NCBI RefSeq assembly: GCF_009905545.1
Contig: NZ_JAAALB010000036.1
Span: 1 to 62,246 of the forward strand
Direction of reading: 5' to 3'
Source of the DNA: Cellulophaga sp. BC115SP
GTDB taxonomy: Bacteria > Bacteroidota > Bacteroidia > Cytophagales > Spirosomataceae
DNA: 62,246 nt
A model generated the notes under the pieces. It was not told the DNA's origin. It did no database searches and saw nothing but the letters and a program-made list of their open reading frames with translations. The translations under genes and the position numbers were made by a program. Shown here piece by piece: positions 8,514 through 17,108 of the stretch; within the stretch, counting starts at the first letter, position 1; every line of letters begins with the position of its first letter.

Positions 8514-10511
8514 CTATTTCTTGTTAAGATTGTTAATCCAAGCGGCAATTTTTTGAATATCCTTTTTAGGAACGTGGCTCATTGGTGCCATTGGCGTAGC
8601 AAAATCAGGCCAGTTTTCTGGTTTTGGTTCTGCAATCAAAGCTTCCAATTGAGCATTGGTATATTTACGTTTTGCTACTTCCGAATACGCAGGACCTACA
8701 GCACGCTCATTTACTTTGTGACAAGCCAAACAAGTATGTTTTGACAATAATGCCATGGCTTCTTTGTCAGAAATAATTGACGATACCGCGGCGGTTTTAG
8801 CACCAGCTTTTGGTTTAGCGCTACCTTTCATACCTTCAGTACTTGGAGCCGCTTCCTTCATCTGATTGTCTGGTGTATTGGCAGCCGCACCAGCATCTAC
8901 TCTTTCACGTTGAGCTCTTGTTTTTGGAGTTACCAACGTTATGTTTGCTTTCGGACCAGTAGGAATGCTGTTTAATGTATAATATGCACTTCCGTGTAAT
9001 AATGCCAAACCATCTTTCGCAGATTTAACACCTTCTGGCTTGATATCGTGAATATAACCTTCACGAAGACCGTCTACTACAATTCTTACTTTCAAACCAT
9101 CTTCCGATGCCTTAGCGCCACGCACAGCGTTGTCTTTACGATCTACAATTGGACTACCATAAACAGGGTGGTATTTGTAAGTATAGCTCGATACATCATA
9201 GTTGTTTACATCTTCAGCCGTCTTTTTGTCAACTGGCGCTGTAAATTCTATTTCGAAACCATCTGGCATAGCACGAACAGCTTTCATTTCGAAAGGCGTT
9301 TTTCCTGTGTAAACCAATCTTTCTAAACCAAAATCTTCTTTACCTACAGAACCCCAACCACGGTTTGTACCACCTACATACATACCTTTGTCGGTACCCC
9401 ATGACATACGCAAAACACCCGAACGGAATCCTGAACGGAAGTCAAAAGAAGCACCTTGGTATTGTCCGTTTACTTTTTCAAGAAATACACGAGCAATTTT
9501 TGACATACCTTGATCACCTACAAAAAGCTGACCTGCAAATGGACCAAATGCGCCACTTGTCTCGTCAGCAATGATTTCAGAAGTAGAAACTCCCAATACA
9601 CCGTGAGGCAACCATACTGCTGGCGACTTGATATTCATGTTTGGATATGTTTTATGAGCCATTTCATAAATGGTAGTCATAGGCTCATTTTTCACATATT
9701 CAGGTTTTACTTTCGGATCGTCGCGAGGATCAACTTTTGAGAAAATCATATCCGCACGCATTTTTACTGGCGATTCAGGACGGCTAGCCCATTGCAATGA
9801 AGCAGGGTGACCCAAGAAATCGCCTTTTTCTACATGAGTGATAAAACCAGAACCCATCCAGTCACCTTGGTTATCACCATAGAAAAATTCACCATTCAAC
9901 ATACCAATACCGCAAGGAGAGCGCATACCAGCTGCGTAAGGTTGCATGTTACCATCTTCGGTAATACGCATCGTCCATCCACGCCAAGGTACAAGTGACT
10001 TGCCAGCCCACCAGTCTGAGTTACCGAAGCCTACGTTGCCAGTTACATAGAATGCACCATCTGGACCAACTTTTGGACCAAATGAGTACTCATGGTAGTG
10101 ACCAGAAATAGGCCAAGCATATACTGTTTCATAGCGTTCTGCTTTGCCATCGCCGTTTTTGTCAACCAATTTAGTCAACTCACCACGTTGAGCACAGTAA
10201 AGATTTCCGTCTTTGTAAGCTAAGCCCAAAATTTCATGCAAACCGCTCGCAAATTTGCGATAAACAGGCTTGGTAGAGGTTGGGTTTTCGATGATGTAAA
10301 CGTCACCACGACGTGTTGAAACAGCAATATCGCCATTGGGTAAAGTTACCAAACCACCTACTTCAAGAACAATACCTTCAGGGATTGGGACTTTTACAAT
10401 TTTATAATAATCATTTTCAGTTGGGCCATCTTGAGCAAAAGCCCCAGCACTCATACATCCTGCCAATAGGAGTGCTTTAGATACTGAGTTGAATACAGAT
10501 TTTATTTTCAT
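8514..10511 (-). CDS. Exported beta-propeller (sugar-dehydrogenase-like) protein with C-terminal cytochrome c domain
   Basis: 665 residues from the ATG at 10511; a TTG five codons earlier is less likely. A Sec signal peptide (ending GAFAQ) is followed by a glucose/sorbosone-dehydrogenase-like six-bladed propeller, a middle Ig-like domain, an Ala/Lys-rich linker (about 535-575) and a C-terminal monohaem cytochrome c domain. That domain has CLACH at 594-598 and a candidate Met ligand in the TPMAPMSH segment. Such proteins act as periplasmic electron-transferring dehydrogenases or accessory proteins. It lies 117 bases downstream of the DUF1080 gene on the same strand, so the two are probably one transcript for glycoside breakdown. 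Cofactor (PQQ or haem only) is uncertain. Confidence 0.85.
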   Translation of the reverse strand: MKIKSVFNSVSKALLLAGCMSAGAFAQDGPTENDYYKIVKVPIPEGIVLEVGGLVTLPNGDIAVSTRRGDVYIIENPTSTKPVYRKFASGLHEILGLAYKDGNLYCAQRGELTKLVDKNGDGKAERYETVYAWPISGHYHEYSFGPKVGPDGAFYVTGNVGFGNSDWWAGKSLVPWRGWTMRITEDGNMQPYAAGMRSPCGIGMLNGEFFYGDNQGDWMGSGFITHVEKGDFLGHPASLQWASRPESPVKMRADMIFSKVDPRDDPKVKPEYVKNEPMTTIYEMAHKTYPNMNIKSPAVWLPHGVLGVSTSEIIADETSGAFGPFAGQLFVGDQGMSKIARVFLEKVNGQYQGASFDFRSGFRSGVLRMSWGTDKGMYVGGTNRGWGSVGKEDFGLERLVYTGKTPFEMKAVRAMPDGFEIEFTAPVDKKTAEDVNNYDVSSYTYKYHPVYGSPIVDRKDNAVRGAKASEDGLKVRIVVDGLREGYIHDIKPEGVKSAKDGLALLHGSAYYTLNSIPTGPKANITLVTPKTRAQRERVDAGAAANTPDNQMKEAAPSTEGMKGSAKPKAGAKTAAVSSIISDKEAMALLSKHTCLACHKVNERAVGPAYSEVAKRKYTNAQLEALIAEPKPENWPDFATPMAPMSHVPKKDIQKIAAWINNLNKK

Positions 10512-10628
10512 TTTTTTGAAAGTCAAAATTGATGTTTTTCATGCCAAAAGTTTTTCTTTCAGCTTAAAAAAAGTAGTAAATCTACGTCCTCGGCAAGCAC
10601 TTTTTTACATGCTTTACCAGACCAATGA

Positions 10629-12425
10629 TTACCACATAATTGCGTACTGTACTTTTTCTGAAGCTGGTACAGTCAATACTTTCTGAGCACCTACCGATTC
10701 GATTGTAGCACCCGAAGCCTTGATATAATAGCTTTTGCCGTCTACCGTGTAAGTATCGTCAGCTACCTTGCTGATTTCGTTACCCAAAGCCAAACGAACT
10801 ACTTGTCCCGCTGGATTTTTGATGCTCAACGTACGAGTCAAATATTTGTTATCAGTAACTCGGATTTGGTCTTCTACATCGCTACCCAACATTTTGTAAC
10901 GGAAAGTAGGAAGATCATTAGCATCTAAGTCATATCCTAATGGACGGTATGCAGCCGACTCAGCAGGAGTATCAGTAGAAGAACCTTTGTCTGCGCTAGC
11001 TACCAATACAGGGCTATCAGGCAAAGTCAACAAAGCTCCACGAGCACGTGAAGAACCATCACCACGGTCATCCCACATTGGAGATGTATCCAAGAAATCA
11101 CCTTTCCAGATTTGAACGATAGCACCGTTGTCTAGATCGTAAGTATAGTGCAAGTTGCTTGGGTTACCTACATTTACTGAGTGAACCACACGCTTTAATT
11201 TTTTACCTTCTTTGAAAAGGTCTGTAAACGAACGGAACACGATTGGTTCTTTGGCATCTAACAAAATTGGATCAGCAGGAGGTCCAGCCAACGTAGAAGC
11301 CAAGCTATGATAAGCCGTTGAGCGGAAACTTGGGCCTTGTACCCACATGCCTAAGATTGGAGGCATCCAACCATCTGTTTTATATACAGTAATCTCTACA
11401 GGAACTTTGCCCGCAGGTAAATCCATTTCAGCAAAACGCTTATCTCTTGAGAAAGTCCACGCATCTGGTAACAATTCTTTACCATTTACATTGACATAAT
11501 ATTTACCCGCAAGTTGGAATTCGAAAGAATGTTTTCCTGCTTTCGGAACATCAAGGGTAGTTGTGAAGATTTGAGCGAAATCGTTGGTTTGCTTACTTAC
11601 ATCCCAAGATAGGGTATTGATAGTGCCAGTAGCATCTGGTTTTTTCGAAAGAAAATCTTTTGGCTCTTTAAATTTGCCATAGAACACTTTGTAAGCGATA
11701 GGCGCCATTACAGCAGGTTTACCGCTAAGGTCAGCTATCTTGAAGTTACGGAAAGCTACCGCACCGTGGTCACCTTGAATCATAAATGGACCAAGTGGAG
11801 CTTCATCTTCAGAGATTGGACCACCTGTAGGACCAGTCAATTCTACATTTTCATGAAGAACATAACCGTTTAACCTAATAGAAATAACCTTGGCATTTGC
11901 GATTTTTTTACCAGCAGCATCAAAACGAGGCGCTTGGAAAGAAATCTGCATGTGTTGCCATAAGCCAGGAGCCAAACATGCATTGATACGTGGTGCGTGT
12001 CCTTCGTAAAGGTACTCCTGTGGAATAAACTTGCGACGCTTATAAATACCACCGCAATCGCCATAAGCAGGTTTTTTTACACCCCAACTGTCAAGCAATT
12101 GGATTTCGTAACGTCCTTGTAGATAAAATCCAGAGTTTGAGTGAGAAGCCATCATAAAGTCAAATTCTACATCTACGTCACCGTATTCGGCAGCAGACAA
12201 TAAATTTGCACGGTTGTTGGCGTCAGGGAGGTTGACCAAAATGCCTTTTCCAGCCTGAGTGGTCATTGTTTCATTTTTTGTGAGGTCGGCAGTTACGTCA
12301 CCAGCGATTTGCCAGTTGGCTTTACCCGTTGGCTTCCAGAATGATAAATCATTCAAAGAAACAGTCTCTTGTGCGAAGCTTCCTAAGGGCAAACACAAAG
12401 ACATGACCAAAAGTAATTTTTTCAT
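10629..12425 (-). CDS. Secreted DUF1080 (3-keto-disaccharide hydrolase-like) protein
   Basis: 598 residues from the ATG at 12425, which begins a clear Sec signal peptide (MKKLLLVMSLCLPLGSFAQ). A longer frame upstream has no signal-like start. The N-terminal ~230 residues are a concanavalin-like DUF1080 domain (FDFMMASHSNSGFYLQGRYE, then LLDSWG and GPLGPFMIQGDHGAVAFRN). A PA14/ligand-binding-like beta region follows (SFEFQLAGKYYVNVNGKELL), then a further unassigned domain. DUF1080 members cleave 3-keto-glycosides; here the partner may be the adjacent propeller-cytochrome protein. Periplasmic location inferred from the signal peptide. Confidence 0.85.
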   Translation of the reverse strand: MKKLLLVMSLCLPLGSFAQETVSLNDLSFWKPTGKANWQIAGDVTADLTKNETMTTQAGKGILVNLPDANNRANLLSAAEYGDVDVEFDFMMASHSNSGFYLQGRYEIQLLDSWGVKKPAYGDCGGIYKRRKFIPQEYLYEGHAPRINACLAPGLWQHMQISFQAPRFDAAGKKIANAKVISIRLNGYVLHENVELTGPTGGPISEDEAPLGPFMIQGDHGAVAFRNFKIADLSGKPAVMAPIAYKVFYGKFKEPKDFLSKKPDATGTINTLSWDVSKQTNDFAQIFTTTLDVPKAGKHSFEFQLAGKYYVNVNGKELLPDAWTFSRDKRFAEMDLPAGKVPVEITVYKTDGWMPPILGMWVQGPSFRSTAYHSLASTLAGPPADPILLDAKEPIVFRSFTDLFKEGKKLKRVVHSVNVGNPSNLHYTYDLDNGAIVQIWKGDFLDTSPMWDDRGDGSSRARGALLTLPDSPVLVASADKGSSTDTPAESAAYRPLGYDLDANDLPTFRYKMLGSDVEDQIRVTDNKYLTRTLSIKNPAGQVVRLALGNEISKVADDTYTVDGKSYYIKASGATIESVGAQKVLTVPASEKVQYAIMW

Positions 12426-12656
12426 AAAAAGAGTTTTTGATATGAATAAAAATAGAAATTGGGAATTTGCCCTTAAATTTAACATTATACTTGGTATTTG
12501 TTATCCTGAAAAGCAAGAATCGGTAATAGGTTGTCGATTTCTCATAATTTCTGAAATGTAAAACGATAGTCTTATCAAAAATTAGATAGATTTCATGCAA
12601 AAGACTTCTAAGGATGTTGAGTATAGACATCTATAAAGACATTTAAATAAAAAACT

Positions 12657-13154
12657 ATGGAAAAAGTATTTATTGCTCCTAATGCTTCGGTGATGGGAGA
12701 TGTGACCTTCGGGAAAGGAGTTTCGGTTTGGTATGGCGCTGTGATTCGTGCAGATGTGGAAAAAATTATTATTGGCGATAATACCAATATTCAAGATACC
12801 GCAGTATTACATGCCGACCCAGGTGATCCCACTATCATTGGCGACTCGGTTACGGTAGGTCATGGTGCTATTGTACATGGCGCTGTCGTTGGCGATGGCT
12901 CCCTGATTGGTATGCGTGCTACGGTGTTGAATAAAGCCAAAATTGGAAAAGGCTGTATCATTGGCGCACATGCGCTTGTGACAGAGAAAATGGAAATTCC
13001 TGATTATTCCTTGGCTGTAGGAGCACCAGCGAAGGTGATTCGTCAACTTACTCCTGAACAAGCTGAAAAGATGAAGCTTGGTGCTCAACATTACGTTGAT
13101 ATGGCAGAGCGTCACGATAGAGGGGAGTTTCCTTTAGTATCTATAACTGAATGA
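12657..13154 (+). CDS. Gamma-carbonic-anhydrase-like hexapeptide-repeat protein
   Basis: 165 residues. Left-handed parallel beta-helix built of hexapeptide repeats (MGDVTFGKGVSVWYGAVIRAD onward) with the gamma-CA metal-ligand histidines in position: VLHADPGD, VGHGAIVHG. The C-terminal helix (LTPEQAEKMKLGAQHYVDMAERH) is typical of the YrdA/PaaY/CaiE group. Members bind a divalent metal and form trimers; many lack strong carbonic anhydrase activity. Likely cytoplasmic. It stands alone between divergent and convergent neighbours. Confidence 0.93.
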   Translation: MEKVFIAPNASVMGDVTFGKGVSVWYGAVIRADVEKIIIGDNTNIQDTAVLHADPGDPTIIGDSVTVGHGAIVHGAVVGDGSLIGMRATVLNKAKIGKGCIIGAHALVTEKMEIPDYSLAVGAPAKVIRQLTPEQAEKMKLGAQHYVDMAERHDRGEFPLVSITE

Positions 13155-13191
13155 ATTGTGTGAATATTTTTAATATGAATTTTACTAGTAG

Positions 13192-13211
13192 AGACGCAAT
13201 GCATTGCGTCT
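13192..13211. repeat. Palindromic intergenic repeat (AGACGCAATG family), copy 3
   Basis: AGACGCAATGCATTGCGTCT, a perfect 20-base palindrome, 38 bases after the gamma-CA stop codon. It is followed within 25 bases by a bidirectional terminator, the same arrangement as at 6564. Confidence 0.75.
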
Positions 13212-13235
13212 AAAGAGGTGTGATTCTGAGATATA

Positions 13236-13286
13236 TTATCAAAAAGGCGTTCGAAATAAGATTTTCGAACGCCTTTTTTTGATACT
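13236..13286. terminator. Bidirectional terminator
   Basis: A stem of about 19 bp, TATCAAAAAGGCGTTCGAA / TTCGAACGCCTTTTTTTGATA (second arm with two extra T), closes an 8-base loop between the convergent gamma-CA and nupC-like genes. Confidence 0.8.
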
Positions 13287-13360
13287 GTATCTATTACTTG
13301 TATCCTTCTGATTATGAGTCTATTCCAGTGACTGATATACGGTTAACTAATAACTTCCTT

Positions 13361-14599
13361 TTACAACAAAAGTCCTGCTAAAGTAGCTGACAAATAACTA
13401 GCTAATGTTCCGCAAATTAGCGCTTTAAAACCTAGTTTTGCCAAATCAGCACGACGGCTAGGCGCTAGCTCACTAATACCTCCAATTTGGATAGCAACCG
13501 AGCTAAAGTTCGCAAAACCACAAAGCGCAAAGCTGGTAATTGCAATCGTTTTTGGCGCTAAAGTATGTTGTTGCTTAATCAAGTCGAGATACGCTACGAA
13601 CTCATTTACTACCATTTTGGTACCCATCAAGGCGCCTGCAGCTTCAATATCTTTGGAAGGAACACCCATCGCCCAAGCAAAAATGGCGAACAATTTACCC
13701 AAGATAAAGTTGAAACTCAACTCTGGTAAACCAATCATAAAGCCAACTTTACCCAAAATCAAATCTAGCAATGCGATTAACGCAATAAAACCAATCAACA
13801 TCGCGATAACATTCATACCTACTTTCAACCCATCACTAGCACCACCAGCGATAGCATCCACTAGGTTGACGTGTGCTTTTTCAACTTTGAGTTTTACTGT
13901 CCCTTGTGTTTCTGATTCTTCTGTTTCGGGCATTACGATTTTCGAAATCACCAAAGCGCCTGGCGCAGCCATAATACTAGCTGCCAAAAGATACTGTGCA
14001 GGTACACCCAAAGCAATGTAGGTCGCCATTACACCACCTGCAATACAGGCAAAACTACCTGTCATCGAAGCTAAAAGCTCCGAATTAGTCATGCCTTTGA
14101 GGTAAGGTTTAATCATAATTTGTGCTTCTACCTGTCCTACAAACGTACTTGCTACGTTTGATACCGCTTCGGCACCACTTACACCCATTAACCATTTCAT
14201 ACCTTTGGCCATTACTGCAACTACACGTTGCATCAAACCAATATGATAGAGGATATTTACCAATACTGCCACAAAAATAATTGTAGGCACTACTTTGAAA
14301 AAGAAGATAAATCCATTCTCTGGACCGAATACTTTACCCAAAAGCTCTTGCTTTACTAATGGACTAAATACAAACTCGGCACCTTTGTCTGACATTTCTA
14401 ATAGGCGCTTGATTTTTTCGCCTAACCATTGAAAAATGTTTTGACCAAGGTCAGTTTTTAAAATAAAAATAGCTAGTGAGGCTTGTAAACCTAGTCCTAC
14501 ACCAACTGTACGGTAGTTGATTGCCTTTCGGTTGTTCGACATCAAATAGGCGATTCCTAGTATCAATACAACTCCGATTAGTCCTGTAAAGCGTTCCAT
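13361..14599 (-). CDS. Concentrative nucleoside transporter (CNT/NupC family)
   Basis: 412 residues, about ten transmembrane segments. The N-terminal helix domain (GVVLILGIAYLMSNNRKAINYRTV), the gate/loop region (LYHIGLMQRVV) and the C-terminal nucleoside-binding domain (SGAEAVSNVASTFVGQVEAQIMIKPYL and NEFVAYLDLI, CGFANFSSVAIQIGG) are all present and in order. Members import nucleosides by symport with Na+ or H+. Length matches the bacterial NupC group. It is a single gene with a terminator downstream. Confidence 0.95.
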   Translation of the reverse strand: MERFTGLIGVVLILGIAYLMSNNRKAINYRTVGVGLGLQASLAIFILKTDLGQNIFQWLGEKIKRLLEMSDKGAEFVFSPLVKQELLGKVFGPENGFIFFFKVVPTIIFVAVLVNILYHIGLMQRVVAVMAKGMKWLMGVSGAEAVSNVASTFVGQVEAQIMIKPYLKGMTNSELLASMTGSFACIAGGVMATYIALGVPAQYLLAASIMAAPGALVISKIVMPETEESETQGTVKLKVEKAHVNLVDAIAGGASDGLKVGMNVIAMLIGFIALIALLDLILGKVGFMIGLPELSFNFILGKLFAIFAWAMGVPSKDIEAAGALMGTKMVVNEFVAYLDLIKQQHTLAPKTIAITSFALCGFANFSSVAIQIGGISELAPSRRADLAKLGFKALICGTLASYLSATLAGLLL

Positions 14600-14778
14600 G
14601 TTTTATGTAATTAGACCGAGATTAGTGCTTAGTTTTATAGTTGATGAATTTTGCAAAAACAGGTAAAGATAGGAAAAAAACTTCTAAACCTATACGAATA
14701 TATAGGCGATAGAGCTCAAATGACCTTTTTGACCAGAAAATCCCTGAAGAAGTAAGTAGTTTTTCTGTTATACTGTTT

Positions 14779-15321
14779 TTACCAATTCATCCGTTTGCGT
14801 AGCTCCAAGATATGCGCCACATGGTGACGCCCATGCCACGAATACATGCCTGCCATTACGCTCAAGGAATTGGTGTGACGCGTAGCTGGATGAAATAATT
14901 GCTTATTAAAATCGGCCTTTGTCATATTTTCTAGCAACATTCCCCATCTCAAGTGTAGTGCTTCTAATAAGGTCAATGACCATTCGATAGGGGCATTTTT
15001 GCCATCAGATAACTCCGCCCAAAGTTGTTCTTCGTAAGGTCTTATCGTAGGAATACTCTCTGTTAGGGCTAATTTGAATCTGGTATAGGCATTAATATGT
15101 GAATCTGCAACGTGGTGAACTGTTTGTCTGACAGTCCAGCCGTCAGGTCTATAAGGTGTTGCCAATTGTTCTTTATTGAGTCCTTCCACTGCATCAGTAA
15201 GCTGCTGCGGTAATTTTTTAATATCAAGAATCCATTCTGCCAGTGTAGATTCTGTGATTTCTTGGGGTTTTTCAAACTGACCAATTGGATATTTTAGTAA
15301 TTCTATATCGTCTTTTTGCAT
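14779..15321 (-). CDS. DinB/YfiT-like putative metal-dependent hydrolase or thiol transferase
   Basis: 180 residues. N-terminal YPIGQFEKP and the DinB four-helix-bundle histidines are typical of YfiT/BstA: TVRQTVHHVADSHINAYTRF and, near the C-terminus, YSWHGRHHVAHILELRKRM. YfiT was described as a metal-dependent hydrolase; related proteins transfer bacillithiol to electrophiles. Three conserved His that would bind the metal are present. Which reaction applies here is open. Single gene, no partner. Confidence 0.88.
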   Translation of the reverse strand: MQKDDIELLKYPIGQFEKPQEITESTLAEWILDIKKLPQQLTDAVEGLNKEQLATPYRPDGWTVRQTVHHVADSHINAYTRFKLALTESIPTIRPYEEQLWAELSDGKNAPIEWSLTLLEALHLRWGMLLENMTKADFNKQLFHPATRHTNSLSVMAGMYSWHGRHHVAHILELRKRMNW

Positions 15322-15980
15322 AAGGTAAAAATTGTTTATAACGAAATTATTATCTTCTAGGATAGAAGGTTTCCCTAATATATCTATTTCAGTTGTAAAA
15401 TAGCTAAACTAAAAGCAAAAATTAAGCAACAGCTCATTTGTTGGTAGACTTGCTAAAATCATAGAGGCATTACTTCGAGCATTTACTATGATTAAGCAAT
15501 GGATAGGGGATAACTGGCTTAAGTACAAATACTTATGACTGTTTTGAAGGGGGCGTCACTTTCGAATTTCTGATGAAAAATACTCTTCAGATGGTTATAT
15601 ATCATAAATTCTTTGAATAATTAAATTTCAAAAAAAGATATATATGTCAATTCAAAGAATAAATTTAAAAGTGTCGAAAATATTGAAATTATATTTTGAT
15701 TTTTAGATTTTTTTTGTAAAATAGTGTATGCTTTTTCCAAAAACACAAAATATAATACTGATTAAGATAAAGAATATAAAATAAATAAACTTATCTATTA
15801 AGTATTATTTCTTAGACCAGTTCAGTTGTCCAAACAATCCCAAAATCGCTTCAATTGATAAAAGTTTTACGCAAACTCGTAGGAACCCATTCCTGATGTT
15901 ATTGTAAAGAATCTTGATAAACATCCTATAAATCAATACCCTTATTAAACTCATTATTCACCCTTAAAAAAAAACAGGTT
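15322..15980. other. Long AT-rich intergenic region with no conventional gene
   Basis: About 660 bases. No open frame longer than about 20 codons stands out. There is a very AT-rich tract at 15590-15800 that could contain promoters; no exact TAnnTTTG box was located. It leads into the small ORF at 15981. Confidence 0.4.
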
Positions 15981-16055
15981 ATGAAACATTTAGACAAGCT
16001 ACCTCCAGTGGTGTTAATTATGTTATTTGTTTTGTTGACATTGGTTAGTGCTTAA
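15981..16055 (+). CDS. Candidate small membrane peptide (24 aa)
   Basis: A 24-codon frame starts with ATG after an A-rich tract (nine A, then CAGGTT), the usual start context in this genome. The peptide is MKHLDKLPPVVL followed by an uninterrupted hydrophobic stretch (IMLFVLLTLVSA), that is, a short charged head plus one transmembrane helix. Six bases after its stop another frame (55 codons) begins and ends directly at a terminator, which looks like a compact two-gene unit. It resembles the shape of type I toxin peptides or small membrane-complex subunits, but no family is recognised. Confidence 0.4.
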   Translation: MKHLDKLPPVVLIMLFVLLTLVSA

Positions 16056-16061
16056 TAAGTA

Positions 16062-16229
16062 ATGCCATGGTCTCGGAAACACTGCGATAATCTTTCGCTT
16101 ACAGCATGCAACGCCTTGTTCATGACAGGTGATTGGGACAATCATCTGGAAATCTCACATTATGTAAACCCATTTTGCAAGATTTACTTGATTACAATCT
16201 TATCAGCTTTTGCCGAGCTACATAGTTAA
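16062..16229 (+). CDS. Candidate small ORF (55 aa) downstream of the 24-aa peptide
   Basis: 55 codons from ATG at 16062 to TAA at 16229, with the stop one base before the stem of a terminator. The product starts MPWSRKHCDN and has three Cys and three His, with a hydrophobic patch IYLITILSAF near the end. The same DNA can also fold into several short hairpins (GCGA/TCGC near 16082, TGATTG/CAATCA near 16130, GTAAA/TTTAC near 16164), so it could instead be the body of a structured RNA. Codon choice is not clearly typical. Confidence 0.3.
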   Translation: MPWSRKHCDNLSLTACNALFMTGDWDNHLEISHYVNPFCKIYLITILSAFAELHS

Positions 16230-16230
16230 T

Positions 16231-16265
16231 AGACCTGTGAAGTTATATTTTACAGGTCTTTTTAT
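16231..16265 (+). terminator. Terminator of the small-ORF unit
   Basis: AGACCTGT / ACAGGTCT stem with a 13-base loop, followed by TTTTTATTT. It implies a rightward transcript through 15981-16229 although no conventional gene is present. Confidence 0.75.
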
Positions 16266-16726
16266 TTCCATAATGTTTCGTTCCTTTTATACTACCTAGA
16301 GGTTTCACTAAGTGACAAATTCGCTGTTGCAGGTATTTTAGCATATACTAACATTTTGGCTGCTGTTTCGCTATCTAATTTTAGTATATAGGTTAAGTGG
16401 GTCAAAAAAATATTTGAAAAATACAATATTTATATTTTTACATATCTTAAAATATCTCCTATATATTGTTTTGATTTAATCCTATTTTTGCTAATTTTAC
16501 ATAAATGAAAGGCTATATGTAATTTTTCAAAACCTATTTTTTTAATTTTTGTAAAAATATTGTAAAAAATAAGTTTGTTTTAATGCAGTTTTTGTAATTA
16601 TTGATAAATTTGTATTATTGAAAAAGTGCTATATGCTGTTTCATTTTTTTCCCTTAACTATCAAATTATAATCAACAAGCTAGAGCCGTACTTCATCCTT
16701 TGTTTCACTACTAACTAAGACGTGTT
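16266..16726. other. AT-rich intergenic region between two small-ORF units
   Basis: About 460 bases with runs of T and A and no open frame of note. It likely carries the promoter for the unit that starts at 16727; no box could be assigned with confidence. Confidence 0.4.
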
Positions 16727-16813
16727 ATGAAAACAGTACTCAAACTCTCAGACTACCTTAAAATGTTGTTGGCAGCCATTGGCGCATATTTTGGCGCATG
16801 GATTATAGCCTAA
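16727..16813 (+). CDS. Candidate small membrane peptide (28 aa)
   Basis: 28 codons. The product is MKTVLKLSDYLKM followed by a hydrophobic, Ala/Gly-rich helix (LLAAIGAYFGAWIIA). It has the same shape as the 24-aa peptide at 15981: Lys at position 2, a basic/polar head and one membrane helix reaching the C-terminus. Its TAA overlaps an ATG (TAATG) that opens a 66-codon frame, an arrangement typical of translational coupling. No family recognised. Confidence 0.4.
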   Translation: MKTVLKLSDYLKMLLAAIGAYFGAWIIA

Positions 16814-17013
16814 TGCTTGTTCATGTTGTTTGTGAGTATTCTAGAAGGGCGTCCTTCGCAATTTTCTGCTCATTCGACTTTCTAGAATTCTCTCGCAACA
16901 AGTTTCTTGATTTTGACTCAAAGGAGATAGAACTCCTCGATAACCATACAAGCTGCAAAACACAAAGTTTTGCTCCAAAGTACAAAAAGGTAATAATGAC
17001 AGTACTGCCTTAA
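16813..17013 (+). other. Overlapping frame / hairpin-rich tract after the 28-aa peptide
   Basis: A 66-codon frame starts inside the TAATG overlap, but its product has no domain-like pattern. The DNA holds a series of inverted repeats: ATTCTAGAA at 16839 with TTCTAGAAT at 16880, AGGAG/CTCCT at 16922-16937, and GCAAAAC/GTTTTGC at 16955-16973. Hairpins this dense argue that this is structured RNA (3' UTR or small RNA) as much as coding sequence. Confidence 0.3.
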
Positions 17014-17108
17014 GGATTATTGAGACCACATCGACAAATCCAACTGCATTATGCTGATCGATAAATAGACTATCATTACTCAAATCACTTCAAAAACAAC
17101 GTCTTACC

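Noticed and set aside
12349-12630. 93-codon leftward frame upstream of the DUF1080 gene
   Set aside because: It overlaps the DUF1080 start in another frame and has no recognisable pattern.
16841-17083. 80-codon leftward frame opposite the hairpin-rich tract
   Set aside because: No protein-like composition, and it would be antisense to the better supported small-ORF unit.
15322-17108. tRNA or CRISPR in the 1.8-kb gap
   Set aside because: No cloverleaf-like arms with a TTC loop, and no regularly spaced direct repeats were seen.
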